Shown: positions 35,724-46,984, counted from the stretch's first letter. The stretch is 64,000 nucleotides of DNA from Apricaphanius iberus (GCA_028564705.1 JAPXFQ010002141.1:310001-374000), one strand, 5' to 3'. Translations and numbers: made by a program. Notes: generated by a model from the sequence alone, not told the origin.

Positions 35724-35904
35724 AGAGCTGGGAATCGATTTAAACATAAAGAATCGATTCCGATTCTCAAAAACAGATTAATCGAGTCTTTTTCAGTTTG
35801 ATATTGATATAGGTCAGTGCTATGAAAAATGTTTTTTAAGCTTGTACCTTAATTGCATAACTGTAATTAAAATGCCCCCCCTGGACTTTTTTCTCATATT
35901 TTAA
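35724..35904. mobile_element. hAT-like terminus next to a LINE
   Basis: tagagctgggaatcgattta and the following 'aagaatcgattccgattct' resemble a fish hAT end. It is bordered on the right by the LINE at 35905. No second terminus was established. Confidence 0.4.
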
Positions 35905-36735
35905 CAGTAAAAAGGCAAGTTTATTTGTAGAGCACAATTCATACACAAGGAAATTCAAAGAGTTTCACAATTGCATAAATTAAGAAAACAGATAAACAAA
36001 AAAACAAACATCAGCTTAAAAAATAATTACTTACAATAAAAAAGCAAGAGTGCAGATAAAATACTTTCGATTGTCATATGCACGGGTAAAAAGAACTGTT
36101 TTCAGCCTGGATTTAAACATTGTTAGAGTTGAGGCTTGTCTCACATCCTCATGAAGACTGTTCCAGATTTTAGCTGCCTGAAACTGAAATGCAGCCTCAC
36201 CGTGTTTATTGTTCACTCTGGGAACCACCAGGAGACCCCTCCCTGAAGTTCTCAGGGCCCGAGATGGTTCATATGTCTCTAACATGTCAGAGATGTACTT
36301 TGGTGCCAAACCATGAAAAGACTTGTACACAAGCAGAGCTGTTTTAAATGTTATTGTCTGAGCTTCAGGAAGCCAGTGCAGAGACCGGAGCGCTGGACTA
36401 ATATGGTCGTATTTCCTGGTTCTTGTCAGGACTCGAGCAGCAGCGTTCTGGATTTACTGCAGCTGTCTAACAGCTCGTTTAGAGAGGCCAGTGAGCAGGC
36501 CATTACATTAGTCTAACCTGCTGGAGACAGATGCATGGATACGTCTCTCTAAGTCTGGTTTCAACACTATTCCTCTGATCTTAGCAATGTTTTTCAGATG
36601 GTAAAAAGCTGTTGATGTTATTGCTTTTATGTGGCTGTTTAAGTTCAGGTCTGAGTCCATGATTACCCCTAGATACAGGAAAAACAATGTTAAATAATTA
36701 AATCCTATTTGATTTTTTTGGACTTCCAAAACCAT
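35905..36735 (-). pseudogene. L2-like LINE, 5'-truncated, C-terminal ORF2 plus 3' tail
   Basis: On the minus strand the frame reads YLGVIMDSDLNLNSHIKAI, YHLKNIAKIRGIVLKPDLER and HASVSSRLD. A TAA then stands where the family has Tyr, followed by CNGLLTGL. The reading resumes with YKSFHGLAPKYISDMLETYE, GRGLLVVPRVNNKHGEAAF and IWNSLHEDVRQASTLTMFKS, close to a complete C-terminal domain. The 3' tail (rc of 'tttatttgtagagcacaatt') follows. Apart from the nonsense change the copy is well preserved, so it is one of the younger LINEs here. Truncation at the 5' side is typical. Confidence 0.93.
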
Positions 36736-37300
36736 TTTTAGGATTTTTTGTAAGAAACAATTCAGACTCAGATTTTTTTTTTCAACACAGCACTATTTAA
36801 AAGTATAATACATTTAGTTAGTTCTTAGTTGAGCGCAAACAGGACTAGAAAAGACTCTGCTAACACACACAAAGGCCATGATTCATTGAAGGTTTGGAGG
36901 TTTTTTTGTAAAAGCAAAACAGGTACAAAGTTAAGGAGAACTGAACCTGCCAAAGTCGAAAATAATTAAATGAATTATTTAACTAATTGGAAATACAACT
37001 GGAAATAAGTAAACAAATAAATCAGTAAATCGATATACAATGAAAATTTCTAATAGAAAATAAATGTATGTGGAAATAAAAAATGTGTATTTAAATGTAT
37101 TTATTTACTTACAATGTTATTATTTCCATATTATTCACACACAGTATTTAGGAATAAATAAAAAAAAGGAAATAAATAAAATGGAAATACAATTGTAAAT
37201 GACTACAAAAAATCAATAAAACTATATGTGGAAATAAAAAGATGCATTTCCACATTTATATATTTACTTAGTTCCAATGTTCTTTTCTATAAGATTAGGA
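36736..37300. other. A-rich degenerate repeats, otherwise unassigned
   Basis: From 36950 to 37280 words such as ggaaataaataaa and tggaaatacaa recur on both strands, giving an irregular low-complexity region without clear period. Confidence 0.5.
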
Positions 37301-37306
37301 CGATAT

Positions 37307-37710
37307 CAGTTTAAGATGAAACTGAAAAGAAATATTGGCACTGAAAAGACATAAAATATCATTGTAACTGAAAATCTTAATTTTTTTTTATCTGAAATAA
37401 ATGTAGAGAAAATTTCTGCAAGCACTGGCGGCTCTGAAGCCACACCCGTCATGCGCGTGCACAACCTGAAATGAGTATTAGCTGTATGAAGCTGAAAAGC
37501 AGCAGCAGTGAAAAAAGATTGCCGTTAAAAAAAAGATGAAAGTGTGAAAACTTAATTGTAAGTTAGTTAATTGTTTTAATGCATATTTTTTGAGTTTCAT
37601 TGACTTTTTTTTACTTTCAACTTTAATTTCACTTTCAGTGACAATTATATTTTTCAATCCCAAATTTTATTTACAGTGCCAATATTTCTTTGCAGTTTCA
37701 TCTCAAGCTG
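37307..37710. repeat. Inverted-repeat element, about 400 bp
   Basis: The arm 37307-37344 (cagtttaagatgaaactg, aagaaatattggcactg) is the reverse complement of 37674-37710 (cagtgccaatatttcttt, cagtttcatctcaagctg) with few mismatches. Weaker pairing extends inward. The loop contains a GC-rich spot (gtcatgcgcgtgcac). It probably is a non-autonomous DNA element. Confidence 0.7.
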
Positions 37711-37719
37711 AAATCCTCC

Positions 37720-38744
37720 TGATCCCATATTTTCCCCCAAAAAAAATGTCATATTATTTTATTTTAAAAAAATGAATAAACAAATACGAAATGCATAATT
37801 ATTCTTTATTCATTTCTAAATATCTTTATTTATGAAATTATTCTCCACATAGTGTAAATGTAAACGTTGACCCCGGTCTTGTCATCTCTCAAGACTCTAG
37901 GGAAACACACCAGAGACAGAAAGAGATTTCTGTGGCAGATTAAGTAGATCTCAGAGGGATCTCCTATTCTGATTTGTTGTGTGTACTTTTCCTTTTGGCT
38001 GCTGCACCACGTAGTGAACCCCAAGAACAGGGTGTCTGGTTCTCCTCAGGTTCAGCATCAATTTTTCAGTGGGCCCCAGAGTCACTAATAAGTCCCCCCC
38101 TCTTCTGAGTTCTCTCTTTCTGTGCAAAACTGTGACAATGTTTTGGTGCAAACTGACAGGTCTCAGGGATATGTCAAAAAAACAAAATGTCAGTGTTGCT
38201 TCTTAGTTTCTGATGATGGAATAAAAAGCTGAAAAAGGGGTTGAATTTCTTGTTCGGGCACTCCGCTGCATTCGCTGCCAAACACAACGTTTAGCAAGAC
38301 AGTTGATGACCTGGGAAGCGTGATTGATTGTTGAGGAGATTTGTTGGCTGGGATTCTTTTGCTCTGAAAAATACAGTAATATTGTTTCCCATAAAAATGT
38401 GAAATTAATTGATCCGTCTTGGCCATTTGCTCGTTTCTGCTTTGCTTTATATGACATGTGCCGTAAATTATTTTTATTTCAGAATTACTTTTTATATCAT
38501 TGAACATTACCCTTTGTTTTATAAATGGATACCGTAAATATAGGACAGCACCACAATCTCAATTGATAGGATCGTGTGATTGGTCCAATCCTGTTGGAGG
38601 TTGTTCTTAGTAATGAGGCGTACGGAGGGCTATAATAGAAAGTCTTAAAGAGTGCTTTCAGTGTCTGGATATGTTAAACTAGAAAGGCAGTCAGCGCATT
38701 TCTGTCCTCATCTATAGTTGTGCGACAATGACTAAAACAATAAT
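37720..38744. other. No identifiable feature
   Basis: Minus ORFs at 37951-38151 and 38190-38507 (105 codons) have no recognised motif. The 37860-38160 part is less AT-rich and might be old coding sequence, but I cannot name it. Confidence 0.35.
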
Positions 38745-39115
38745 ATCCTGGGCAAGGCCTCAGGTTTACTAAATCAACAACACTGTTATAACTCGCACAT
38801 TACTTTTAACAGACTATATATAATAACTTATTGAAAATTGCACGTCTACTCTTTAATTGCACTGTTCAACGCACAATCCATACTATTCTAAATTTCTAAA
38901 TATTTTAAATTACTTTAAAAACTATACAGTACCCTGTTTTGTAACTATAGTACATGATGTAAGTATTTTTTTCTTTCTTCTGTAATAATTTTGCGTGTTT
39001 CTGTTCCGTGTCCTGCTCTGTTTGTACATCAGTTTTTTTGCTGCTGTTACGACCAAATTTCCCCATGTGGGACAATTAAGGGATTATTCCATTCTATTCT
39101 CTATTCTATTATAAG
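38745..39115 (+). mobile_element. LINE 3' UTR with (ATTCT)n tail
   Basis: 'ctgctgttacgaccaaattt' followed by ccccatgtgggacaattaag and an ATTCTATTCT tail is the usual 3' end of a fish CR1/Rex-type LINE. The preceding T-rich sequence with 'ttttaattgcactgttcaac'-like words fits its UTR. No coding part is attached. Confidence 0.6.
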
Positions 39116-39119
39116 TTTA

Positions 39120-39884
39120 TCTGGGCTCACCACTGCTCCGCTTCATCGAACATGGACCACGCTTGGAGATATGCCTCTGGCACGTTCTTCGACAAAGAGA
39201 ACTTTGACTTCATATTGGTGAGATGTTGACGGATGTTATACGAGTAAATGCGCTGGAGTGAAGCCAGAGGTAGCGCTAGATGTGAGTTTTGTTGTACAAA
39301 ATTCTTGTTATAATCTAGTACACTCTGTGGCCCAAACAAAAAGTTGCCATCAAAAAAAAAAGGTCACTCACCAATTTGTGGTAGAAATCTGGGTGTCTGA
39401 GAGGCCTCGGACGAGAGAATAAAACAAAGTGTCAGCATTATTCGTACATAATTTACTTTACGTGCATGGAGGGTTTCCTGCTGAGAACCCTGAAGCTTCA
39501 GCACAGATGCATTGTAATATACGTATAGTAGTCAGCCACACCCTATTGAATCAGCTTCTGACCGATCATTACATCATGCAGAGGATTTCAGACATAACCA
39601 AACAGAAGAGGAAGTGTCACTTCAGCAGTAAACGATCAGGAGATAGTTTCACTGGACAATAAGAATATAGATAACAATAAGGGACACTTTGTATAATGCT
39701 GAGAAAGACATTCACAGGATCTGTTATAAGTGTAACACCAGATAATAACAAGAGTTGTTATAAGTCAAGATGAGATGTTTACATACAATTGGTTTTTGTT
39801 TGTACCTTAGAATCAGAACAGGTGTCTAAGAGCTGAGTGAGACAACTAAACCTTTCTTAATGTCCCAGCATCAATAATAACATT
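39120..39884. other. No identifiable feature
   Basis: Short ORFs only; nothing supportable. Confidence 0.45.
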
Positions 39885-40400
39885 TTCTGTCACACAATAA
39901 TATCGTTGGACTGACTTTAGCTTTGATTACTGCAACCGTTCTCCATGGCATTGTTTCGATAAGTTTCTGCAATGTCACAAGATTTATTAACATCCAGGGT
40001 TACATTAATAAGATCTTGCCTTGATGACGGTAGAGTCTACGGCTGCTACAAACGATTATTTTGATTAATTTGAATTATAATTAAATGATGATTACCACAT
40101 TTCTTGTCGAACAATTTTATTCTTTGACATTGTTGTGACGAATCGTGGCTGCCCTAATAGAGTCTGACAGCTGCGCGAAGCCTTCTCCAGCACATCCCAA
40201 ATATTATCAAGGTTAAGGTCTGGACTCTGGGGTGGCCAATCCATGGGTAATAAATATTTCTCATGCTCATCTTGGAATGTATCATGCCATCAGGGAAGAA
40301 TAAAACAAACATTGATGGAATAACCTGGTTATTCAGTATATTCAGGTCGTCAGCTGACCTCATTCTTGGAGCACATACTGTTGCCGAACCTAGACCTGAC
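39885..40400 (-). pseudogene. Tc1-like transposase relic
   Basis: On the minus strand the frame reads YLLPMDWPPQSPDLNLDN followed by IWDVLEKASRSCQTL. This is the [11 protein letters not shown] segment carrying the catalytic Glu of Tc1 transposases, but here NPIEN has become NLDN through loss of a codon, so the Glu is gone. The upstream MRSADDLNILNNQVIPSM and FVLFFPDG blocks also fit this Tc1 family. A 119-bp MITE (40038-40156) interrupts it, and it is cut at 40400 by the next element. Confidence 0.85.
40038..40156. mobile_element. hAT MITE, 119 bp, inside a Tc1 relic
   Basis: The ends tacggctgc and ggctgccccta-like ggctgcccta lie between gtagagtc (40030-40037) and atagagtc (40157-40164), a 7/8 octamer duplication. 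'caaacgattattttgattaa' is a typical hAT subterminal sequence. Removing the MITE and one octamer restores a continuous Tc1 sequence (ggtagagtctgacagctgcg), confirming the insertion. Confidence 0.9.
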
Positions 40401-40403
40401 TAA

Positions 40404-41745
40404 AGCCTAGTTTATACTTCTCTGTCAGTGAGTTTGCAGGTCGATATACCTTTTTTGTCCCTTTAGGGAATTAAATATGGAGGTTGTACTCTGAGTCACT
40501 GCTAACAGTCCGGGCCATGCCTGGGATGGCTTTATTATTTAGGTGGGAGAGGTCCGTGACAAGCAGGGTGATGATTTTGGATGCAGTGTTGGTGAACTAT
40601 AATAGTTGTTTTCTTCTATTAGTGATGGGCAACATTAAAGCATCAGAGCACTAAAGACGGATGGGTTGGTTGAAACTATTATATAACAATAAGATAAGTT
40701 TTTGTATTTTGAGGAGAGCTAGGATGGCAGTATCTTCTGAGTGTTTGAAATATGTGGTGACAGTTGAGCGGCTGGTCCAGACATTGGTGTAGAGTGTGTA
40801 TAAAAAGGGGCTGAGTACACAGCCCTGGGGGATTCCATTGTTAACGATTATGGTTTTCTAAAGGAACTGACCAAGTTTTGACAGATTGTGCTCTATTACT
40901 GAGAAATTCATGAATCCTGTGGTTGAGGAGTGGAGACAAATCGAGGGTTTGAGGTTCTTGATCATCTTATGTTGTTGTGCTGAAAGCTGAACTGAAATCA
41001 ATGAAGAGAATGCATGTGGAGGTACCGGGTGGCTCGAGATGTTGCAGAAGAGGGCGGACGAGGCATGCTTCAGCGTCCTCCATTCACCGTTTGGCCCTGT
41101 AGGCAAACTGACACTGATCCAGCAGTGGTCTAACAGCTGGAAGGAAGGAGTGGAGGATGAGCTTTTCCAAAAACTTCATGATGATGGAAGTAAGTGCGAT
41201 CGGTCTGTAGTGCTGTGGCTCGGATGGACGGGATGATTGTAGAAATGTTTCCAGGCCATTGGGATGTATGTATACTTCTCTGTTGGTGTGTCAGTGTTGC
41301 AAAGCCATTGCCCACAAGTACAGCAAGGGGTGCTGACTTTTTGTAGCAGGAATGCCTACCACTGCAAGTTTTCATTGAGCTTGAAAGCTTTTTACTACAA
41401 ATGCAGCTCATTAAATACACAAAAAACACATGTAAACAAACATAGGGGTCCATTTTGTTGTTCTCTCCAGTTGTGTTCAGAATCACCAAAACACCATATT
41501 AGATATACTATTCTTTCAATATAAAGCATGTAGTGCCCAAACCCTGCATTGAATACTGATTGCTTCGACTACAGACTACGGTTCTGGTGAAAAAATCATA
41601 GGCATATGCTTTCCGTTGACGGAGATGGATAGGTTGAAAATTGGGCTCTACTCCATCAGTGCTTCGGTAGGCGATGGACAGACCTTGCGTTGACAGATAA
41701 TGGTGTTGTGTCTTTCCATTTAGAGAGGGAAGTATAAACTACGCT
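40404..41745. mobile_element. TAA-flanked inverted-repeat element (Harbinger-like?)
   Basis: The ends agcctagtttatacttctct and agggaagtataaactacgct are inverted (18/20) and bordered by TAA (40401-40403, 41746-41748). Three-base TWA duplications are the rule for PIF/Harbinger elements, which is why I suggest that class; no transposase is visible. The right half (41270-41745) shares long stretches with 58280-58721 ('cagctcattaaatacac', ataaagcatgtagtgcccaa, ccttgcgttgacagataatg). A LINE fragment fills the left half. Confidence 0.7.
40680..41225 (-). pseudogene. Rex/CR1-like LINE reverse-transcriptase relic
   Basis: The minus-strand reading (with frame changes) gives ALTSIIMKFLEKLIL, then QFAYRAKR, LFIDFSSAFSTT with the first catalytic Asp region, and WNPPGLCTQPLFIHTLH, corresponding to the GSPQGCVLSPLLYSLYT block. 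The order is that of a non-LTR reverse transcriptase of the CR1/Rex group. The YADD region is lost or unrecognisable. It lies inside the TAA-flanked element at 40404-41745. Confidence 0.8.
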
Positions 41746-41892
41746 TAAAGTGCAAGGTGGAGGATAAATAGTTGCTAATATGCATATAAAATGTGTTACA
41801 AAAAATTCTATTTCAAGTGTTTAATGAGGTTATTTAAAATGTCACTGTGCATAATATTTAAATTGAAAAGTTTCGTAATCTTGACCAGTGAC

Positions 41893-42681
41893 GTAAGGGG
41901 ATGGGGGAGTTGTTGAGTAATATGCTGTGCGCTGCCTTCTCAGTTTCCGATTATCAGATCCTGTGGTTGTGTTTACAAGAGTCAGCAGGTTCATTAGCTT
42001 TGGATTGTTATCATTTTTCTGTAAAATGAGAAATTATTGTGTTTGCTGTACAAACACCAGCCTGTCGGGACATCGATCCCATTTCCAAAAGAAACCCCCC
42101 TCCAAAAAAAACAGCCATCATCTTCTGTGTCTGGCTGGGTGCATTGTATGCAGCTAACTGAACTAATGTAGTGAGATGAAAACATCTTCAATTCTTTTCC
42201 GTTTATTTAAATAGCAACGATTCACAACAGATGTTCCACCCAAGACCCTGAGGTTGTTAGTGTGCTACTGTTAGCATGAAGCTAACATCATTGAATGTGT
42301 TAGGATTATGCGTTCCCCAAGACTAGAAACTTGAAATTTAATCCAATATTGTTTGGGTTAATAATCCAACAAGCAAGCATTTTAACTGGTTTTAACATTG
42401 TAACCAGTTGTGCTTTGGCATTCCTGAACTAGGACTACACACTTGTAGTGACAATTTAAGATGGTGGATTCCGTCAATAATGAGCTAGAGGTGTATCACT
42501 GTGTTTAGCAGTTCCTCTGCAAGTACTGTGACACAATAGTTCAGAAACTAATAGAGTATACAAAAATATGTCCACAACATCTGGGGTGAGTATGTTTTTT
42601 GCATTCCTACAGGCTCTAAATGCACAAAACGCTGCATTTAAGGGCTAAAAAAGTGACATTTTCTTCATATGTCCCCTTTAA
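41893..42681. mobile_element. DNA transposon relic with THAP-like start
   Basis: The right end is catatgtccccttta, bordered by TTAA (42678-42681), a common fish element terminus. At about 42026-42100 the + strand frame begins MRNYCVCCTNTSLSGHRSHF, resembling the C-x-x-C start of a THAP DNA-binding domain, known from P and Kolobok transposases. The expected second Cys/His half is not seen. 'tctgcaagtactgtgacaca' and 'gcattcctacaggctctaaa' are repeat-like. The left border is uncertain. Confidence 0.5.
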
Positions 42682-42689
42682 AATGAAAC

Positions 42690-43270
42690 CAGTTCACCTG
42701 CTGTAGCGTGAACACACAGACTCACAACTTCCTCCTGCTCTGCATGGAACTGAAATGCTCACTCATTTGTGCGTAATCAAATAGTGGGATTACTGCAGAG
42801 GTTTTTGTCATGGGGTTTTGGATTTTTGTCTGACAGATGACTTATCATGGGGGTTTAGATGTTGTTGTGGAGGCTGAATCCGTGCTCCACTGCCTCACTG
42901 GAGATTGTAATCTGTGTGCCACCTCAGCCAAAGTTTTGAAATTGGGGAACATTTCTCAAGAACTAAGAAAGACTCTCCAAATGAGCCATTTTCTGACCCA
43001 CTAGCTATCGCTTCAGTGGGAGTAAATTCCCTCAGCATGCATAAGTAGTTAGCACGATGGGCTTCAAAGCCTCAGTAACTTTTGAACACGCTCTCAACGC
43101 AATGCACATTGAACGCGGTGCGTAAAGTTGAGAATGACCCAAGTGGTCGGAAGCGTGAATACTGATCTGTCAAAATGGCCAACAGCTTTCAAAAAATTTC
43201 CCTCATTGTTTAAAATAATGGTCAAATACAGAAAGTAGTTGTACAAAATGAACCCTGGTTGAAGGCATAA
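42690..43270. repeat. Interspersed repeat family B, longest copy
   Basis: 42690-42920 (agttcacctgctg, 'ctcactcatttgtg', cgtaatcaaatagtg, gggtttagatgttgttgtgg) aligns with 49275-49485. 42918-43040 aligns with 13060-13205. 43150-43215 (atctgtcaaaatggccaaca) aligns with 49770-49845. Class and function are unknown. Confidence 0.65.
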
Positions 43271-43738
43271 TTTGCTGTTCTCTAATCTTTACATGGTTTT
43301 TGCTGCATTAATACGTACAAAACAGAAGTGTCAGTCCAAGTCCCAGTAGTCATACAACCTTTGCTTATTTTAGTTTTAATTACCTCTAATGGAGATGAGT
43401 AGGACATGATTGGTATAATGACGTTAGGCCAGACTTGTTTTAAAATATTCTACAAATTAAAGTATTTGGTTCAACATTCTATGTGTTTCTAGCTATTATG
43501 GAGGGGGGAAACACAACATTTAACTTTGTGCAGATGGTAACAGGGATGACAGCTAGAAGGACTGGGAACAAACATTTCAGCCCCAATAAAACCCTTCACT
43601 GGAGGATGTAATAAGACACATGCTCTCTGATGTTCCTTTGTAATTACCCTCAGGCTCAGAACGGCACACGCTTGTTTTTATGATCTCACTATCTGAAGGT
43701 AATCTCACAGAAATGGTTCAAACTGTGGTTTAGTCAGG

Positions 43739-44130
43739 ATGGAGTGGAGGGGAGTTCACACCCCGAAGTTTATCGTATTAAAGCATGTGAGAAAACATAT
43801 TTCCCAGATTGGGCTGTTAGCCGATATTACCGTACTGACCCGAATTCAGGACTGTTGGTTCTCAGAGTATCATCAAGTATTAAAAAACACAGACACAGCC
43901 TTAGAGAATGGATATGCAGCCTTGGGCCAGGTTTTAATCAAATGCCACAAAATTATGTCAAAAGATCATACCTTAATACAGCGTCCAACGATCGTACCGG
44001 GGACTCTCACTCAAAATGGGTTGTACAGGTTCTTAAGTACTTTTCTTCGCAGGGGGTACGTGCACATCTTGCATATACACAAGTGTGGTGCCTAAATGAT
44101 GGATTCCAGCTGTGCTTTTCTAGACTGTAG
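43739..44130 (+). other. Two overlapping ORFs of unknown origin
   Basis: Open frames of 118 codons (43739-44095) and 128 codons (43744-44130) overlap almost completely in different frames. The second starts MEGSSHPEVYRIKACEK and is rich in charged and aromatic residues. Neither shows a domain I know. The region downstream to about 44340 is less AT-rich and ends in a ctacatttcccccctctggc motif, so a retroelement LTR or a gene fragment is conceivable, but no TG...CA borders or target duplication could be established. Confidence 0.25.
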
Positions 44131-44529
44131 CCAGGTCAAGTCGACCCTATCATGCTTTGACTAATGTTTTCTTGGAAATACTCATTGAGTCAATGTTCTT
44201 CCAGATCTTTGCACAAACAATCCTTTGGCCGTATCAAACATTCCTTTCTAATGGGGGAGATCTTGCAATGTGGACTCTAGTTATACAAACATTAATCCTA
44301 ACAGTGTAATATAATATGAATCTGCCTTCTACATTTCCCCCCTCTGGCGATTTCTAAAGATCGCCACACTCTAGCTAAACCCGATACAATATAAGACAAC
44401 CCCAAATTTTTTCATTATTTTCACACACACAAAAACTTTTCCTGCTTGTCCTTTGGCATCTACAAAGATCAGAGGAAATCGGAATGAATCTTTAAGAGGT
44501 TTTGTTGATGTTCTCTAAATTAAACTGGG

Positions 44530-44830
44530 TATTGGCTGACACCTACCACAGCTTTCTAATCAGTTTTTGGTCCTGGACTTTGATTGGGCCATTGCACACA
44601 AAAATTCATCATATTTAACTTTAAAGTACTTGGATATTGAGTTTTTCAGAGATTGCAAGGTGCTGAGGTCTTGTGGCTGTAAGATAAGCCCAACTCATCA
44701 GCCTTCCATCACCGTGCTTGACACTTTTAATTTTAACCATTAGTTGGGAATTTATAGAAAAAACTTTGTTTGTGGAAAATTGGACGTTTCTTATGCCATT
44801 TTTGGATACGGAGGACACTGGGAGCAAAAT
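44530..44830 (-). pseudogene. Tc1-like transposase relic
   Basis: The minus-strand reading contains KSVKHGDGRLMSWAYLTATR followed by PQHLAI, an eroded form of the T-VKHGGGS-M-WGCF-A block between the first and second catalytic Asp of Tc1 transposases. In the + direction 'actttgattgggccattgc' and ccatcaccgtgcttgacact match the usual noncoding look of this family. No ends were found. Confidence 0.75.
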
Positions 44831-45329
44831 GAAATGGCAAACTGGTGAAAATGAGCCACATTTTTAAACTTGTATATCCTCGTTCACACACATGAACACA
44901 CAACCAACAGTCAGTACCCCAGTCTCTGAACTGAGGATAAAAATGAGAATCTGAATGACAATGTGTTGCATTTAAAAAAAGTATATCACAGTATGTGCGT
45001 ATGTATGTCTTCAGAATATATTGCATTTGCAGTTATTGGTGCATTAGTTGTGTGAAGTACAAATACCTATACTGTAATGGCACTCGTGCATAATGTCACA
45101 CAATAGATCAGCTGCCGCTCATCGAAGATCAGGTACTGGCAGCACCTGGATAAGGGGAGCCGATGTAGATTCCCTAAACAGTTCTATTAGATCAGTGTGC
45201 TGAACCGGGCCAGAAATAATTTGTAAAAAACTAGGCTTAAAATGCACTTTTTCTGTCAGATTTTAAATAAAAGTGCTGAAAATGAAAAGTGTATTTTAAT
45301 TTGCTTTTATTACAATCTTATTGTTGCTT
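44831..45329. other. No identifiable feature
   Basis: Nothing supportable. Confidence 0.45.
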
Positions 45330-45540
45330 CAAGAAGTAATCATCAAATTCAAACTTTAGATTTATTGATTTTATTTATTTTACCACTTGCTCTGCTGCTT
45401 TTTTATTTTTAATGTTTTCATTCATGCCGTTTTTGTTGCACATTTTCTTTTTTTCTAATTATATATTTTTCATGTGAAGCACTTTGAGTTGAGTAAAGCT
45501 CTAAATAGGTAAACGTTGATTGATTGAAATTGTTTTTCTG
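45330..45540 (+). mobile_element. LINE 3' tail (L2-like)
   Basis: T-rich UTR-like sequence ends in catgtgaagcactttgagtt, gagtaaagctctaaatagg and a gttgattgattg tail, the usual end of fish L2-type LINEs and the complement of the tails at 35930 and 61600. Confidence 0.7.
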
Positions 45541-45555
45541 TGACGCCACGTGCCT

Positions 45556-45880
45556 TCTTCAAGGCGAATTCAGGGTTTTTTCAACCTGGACCTTATTTTT
45601 AGCGAATTTTATGTTTTTTACTCACCCTGAGATGTTTGGAGCCAGTCTGAGCCGTTCACCAGTATTTATACTCACATCCTCCATCAGCGGACATCCATAG
45701 AACGGGAGTGGTAGAGGCAGGACACATGCCGCTTGTAGTAATGTTTAATCTTACTAAAACACAGGGATTTTACCATGTTTATATGTGCTTATAAAGTTTT
45801 TCTTGATTTTCTTCCGGGTCGATTCGGACGTAATTTTAATTTATGCTGCAGCAAAAACAACTGATTTTTCCTTTAACAGT
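45556..45880 (+). mobile_element. Family A TTAA element copy
   Basis: gcgaattcagggttttttca, acctggaccttatttttagc, caccctgagatgtttggagc and agaacgggagtggtagaggc follow in the family order. It ends gatttttccttTAA near 45880. No coding is present. Confidence 0.75.
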
Positions 45881-46019
45881 CCCTCTGCAATATAATATAA
45901 TTATGGTAATAAAGATGAAATATAAATATAGCTTTAAATTATGGAAAAATTTGGATATAAATAAATAATGATAAAATAAAAATAATAAATAATGATAAAG
46001 ATGTGACGTTCAGTCTCAC

Positions 46020-46980
46020 AAGCAGTTTGGAGGTTCGCAAGAACTGCTAAATGTTTATTTCAGAGCAAAATATTTAGTTTCAAACTTATTTAGCTTGCTA
46101 ACTAAATATTCAGCACGCTAAAGTGAGATCAATATTTAGCTAGCAAGATAAATATTTTTATTTAGCAAGGTAGATGCTAGCTAAATATTTATCTTGCTAG
46201 CAAAATATAGATCTTATTAGCTAAATGTTTAGCTTCAAACCACATATTTAGCTTTAAATGTTAGGCTTGCTAGCTAAATATTTTGCAAGGTAAAGTGAGA
46301 TCATTATTTAGCTAGCAAGATAAAAAAGTTTGAAACTAAATATTTAGCTCTGAAATAAACATTTAGCTCATAGCTGAATATTTATCTTATGTGCAAATTT
46401 ACATGTAGAAGCTAGCTACTAGCTAAATAATTATATTATTTAGCTTCAAACCAAATATTTAGCTTTAATTGTTAAGTTTGTTAGCTAAATATTTAGCAAG
46501 CTAAAATTAAACAAAATGTTTAAAACTAAATATTTAGTTTCAAACAAAATATTAGGCTTTCTAGCTAAATATTTATGAAGCTTTAATCTAGCTTTCTAGC
46601 TAAATATTTAACTTGATAACTATTTAGTTCAAAGGTAACTAAGTTTGTAAACTAAATATTTGCAAACTAATTGTTTCAAACAAAATATGTCAAGCTGAAT
46701 ATCAAGTTTCAAACTAAATGTTAGGATTCCTAGCTAATTATTTAGCAAGCTATAATCTAGCTTGCTAGCTAAATATTTAGCTTGCTAACTATTTAGTGCA
46801 AAATTAATTATTTAGTTTGTAAACTAAATATTTGCAAGCTAAAGGTTTAGCTTGCTGAATAAACATTTAATAAAAAAATACGACATTTATAAGTCAAAAT
46901 GAACATCTATTTGTGTATCTTAGGCTAAACAACCTAAATTATTGCTGATAACTTTCTACTGTGTAACTTTACAAACGGCA
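46020..46980. repeat. Large TTTAGC-unit array and its flank
   Basis: About 850 bp of variants of gctagctaaatatttagctt in both orientations, ending near 46870, followed by the flank ggctaaacaacctaaattat shared with 10860 and 30820. The array contains many AGCTAAATATTTAGCT-like palindromes. Confidence 0.85.
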
Positions 46981-46984
46981 CCCT

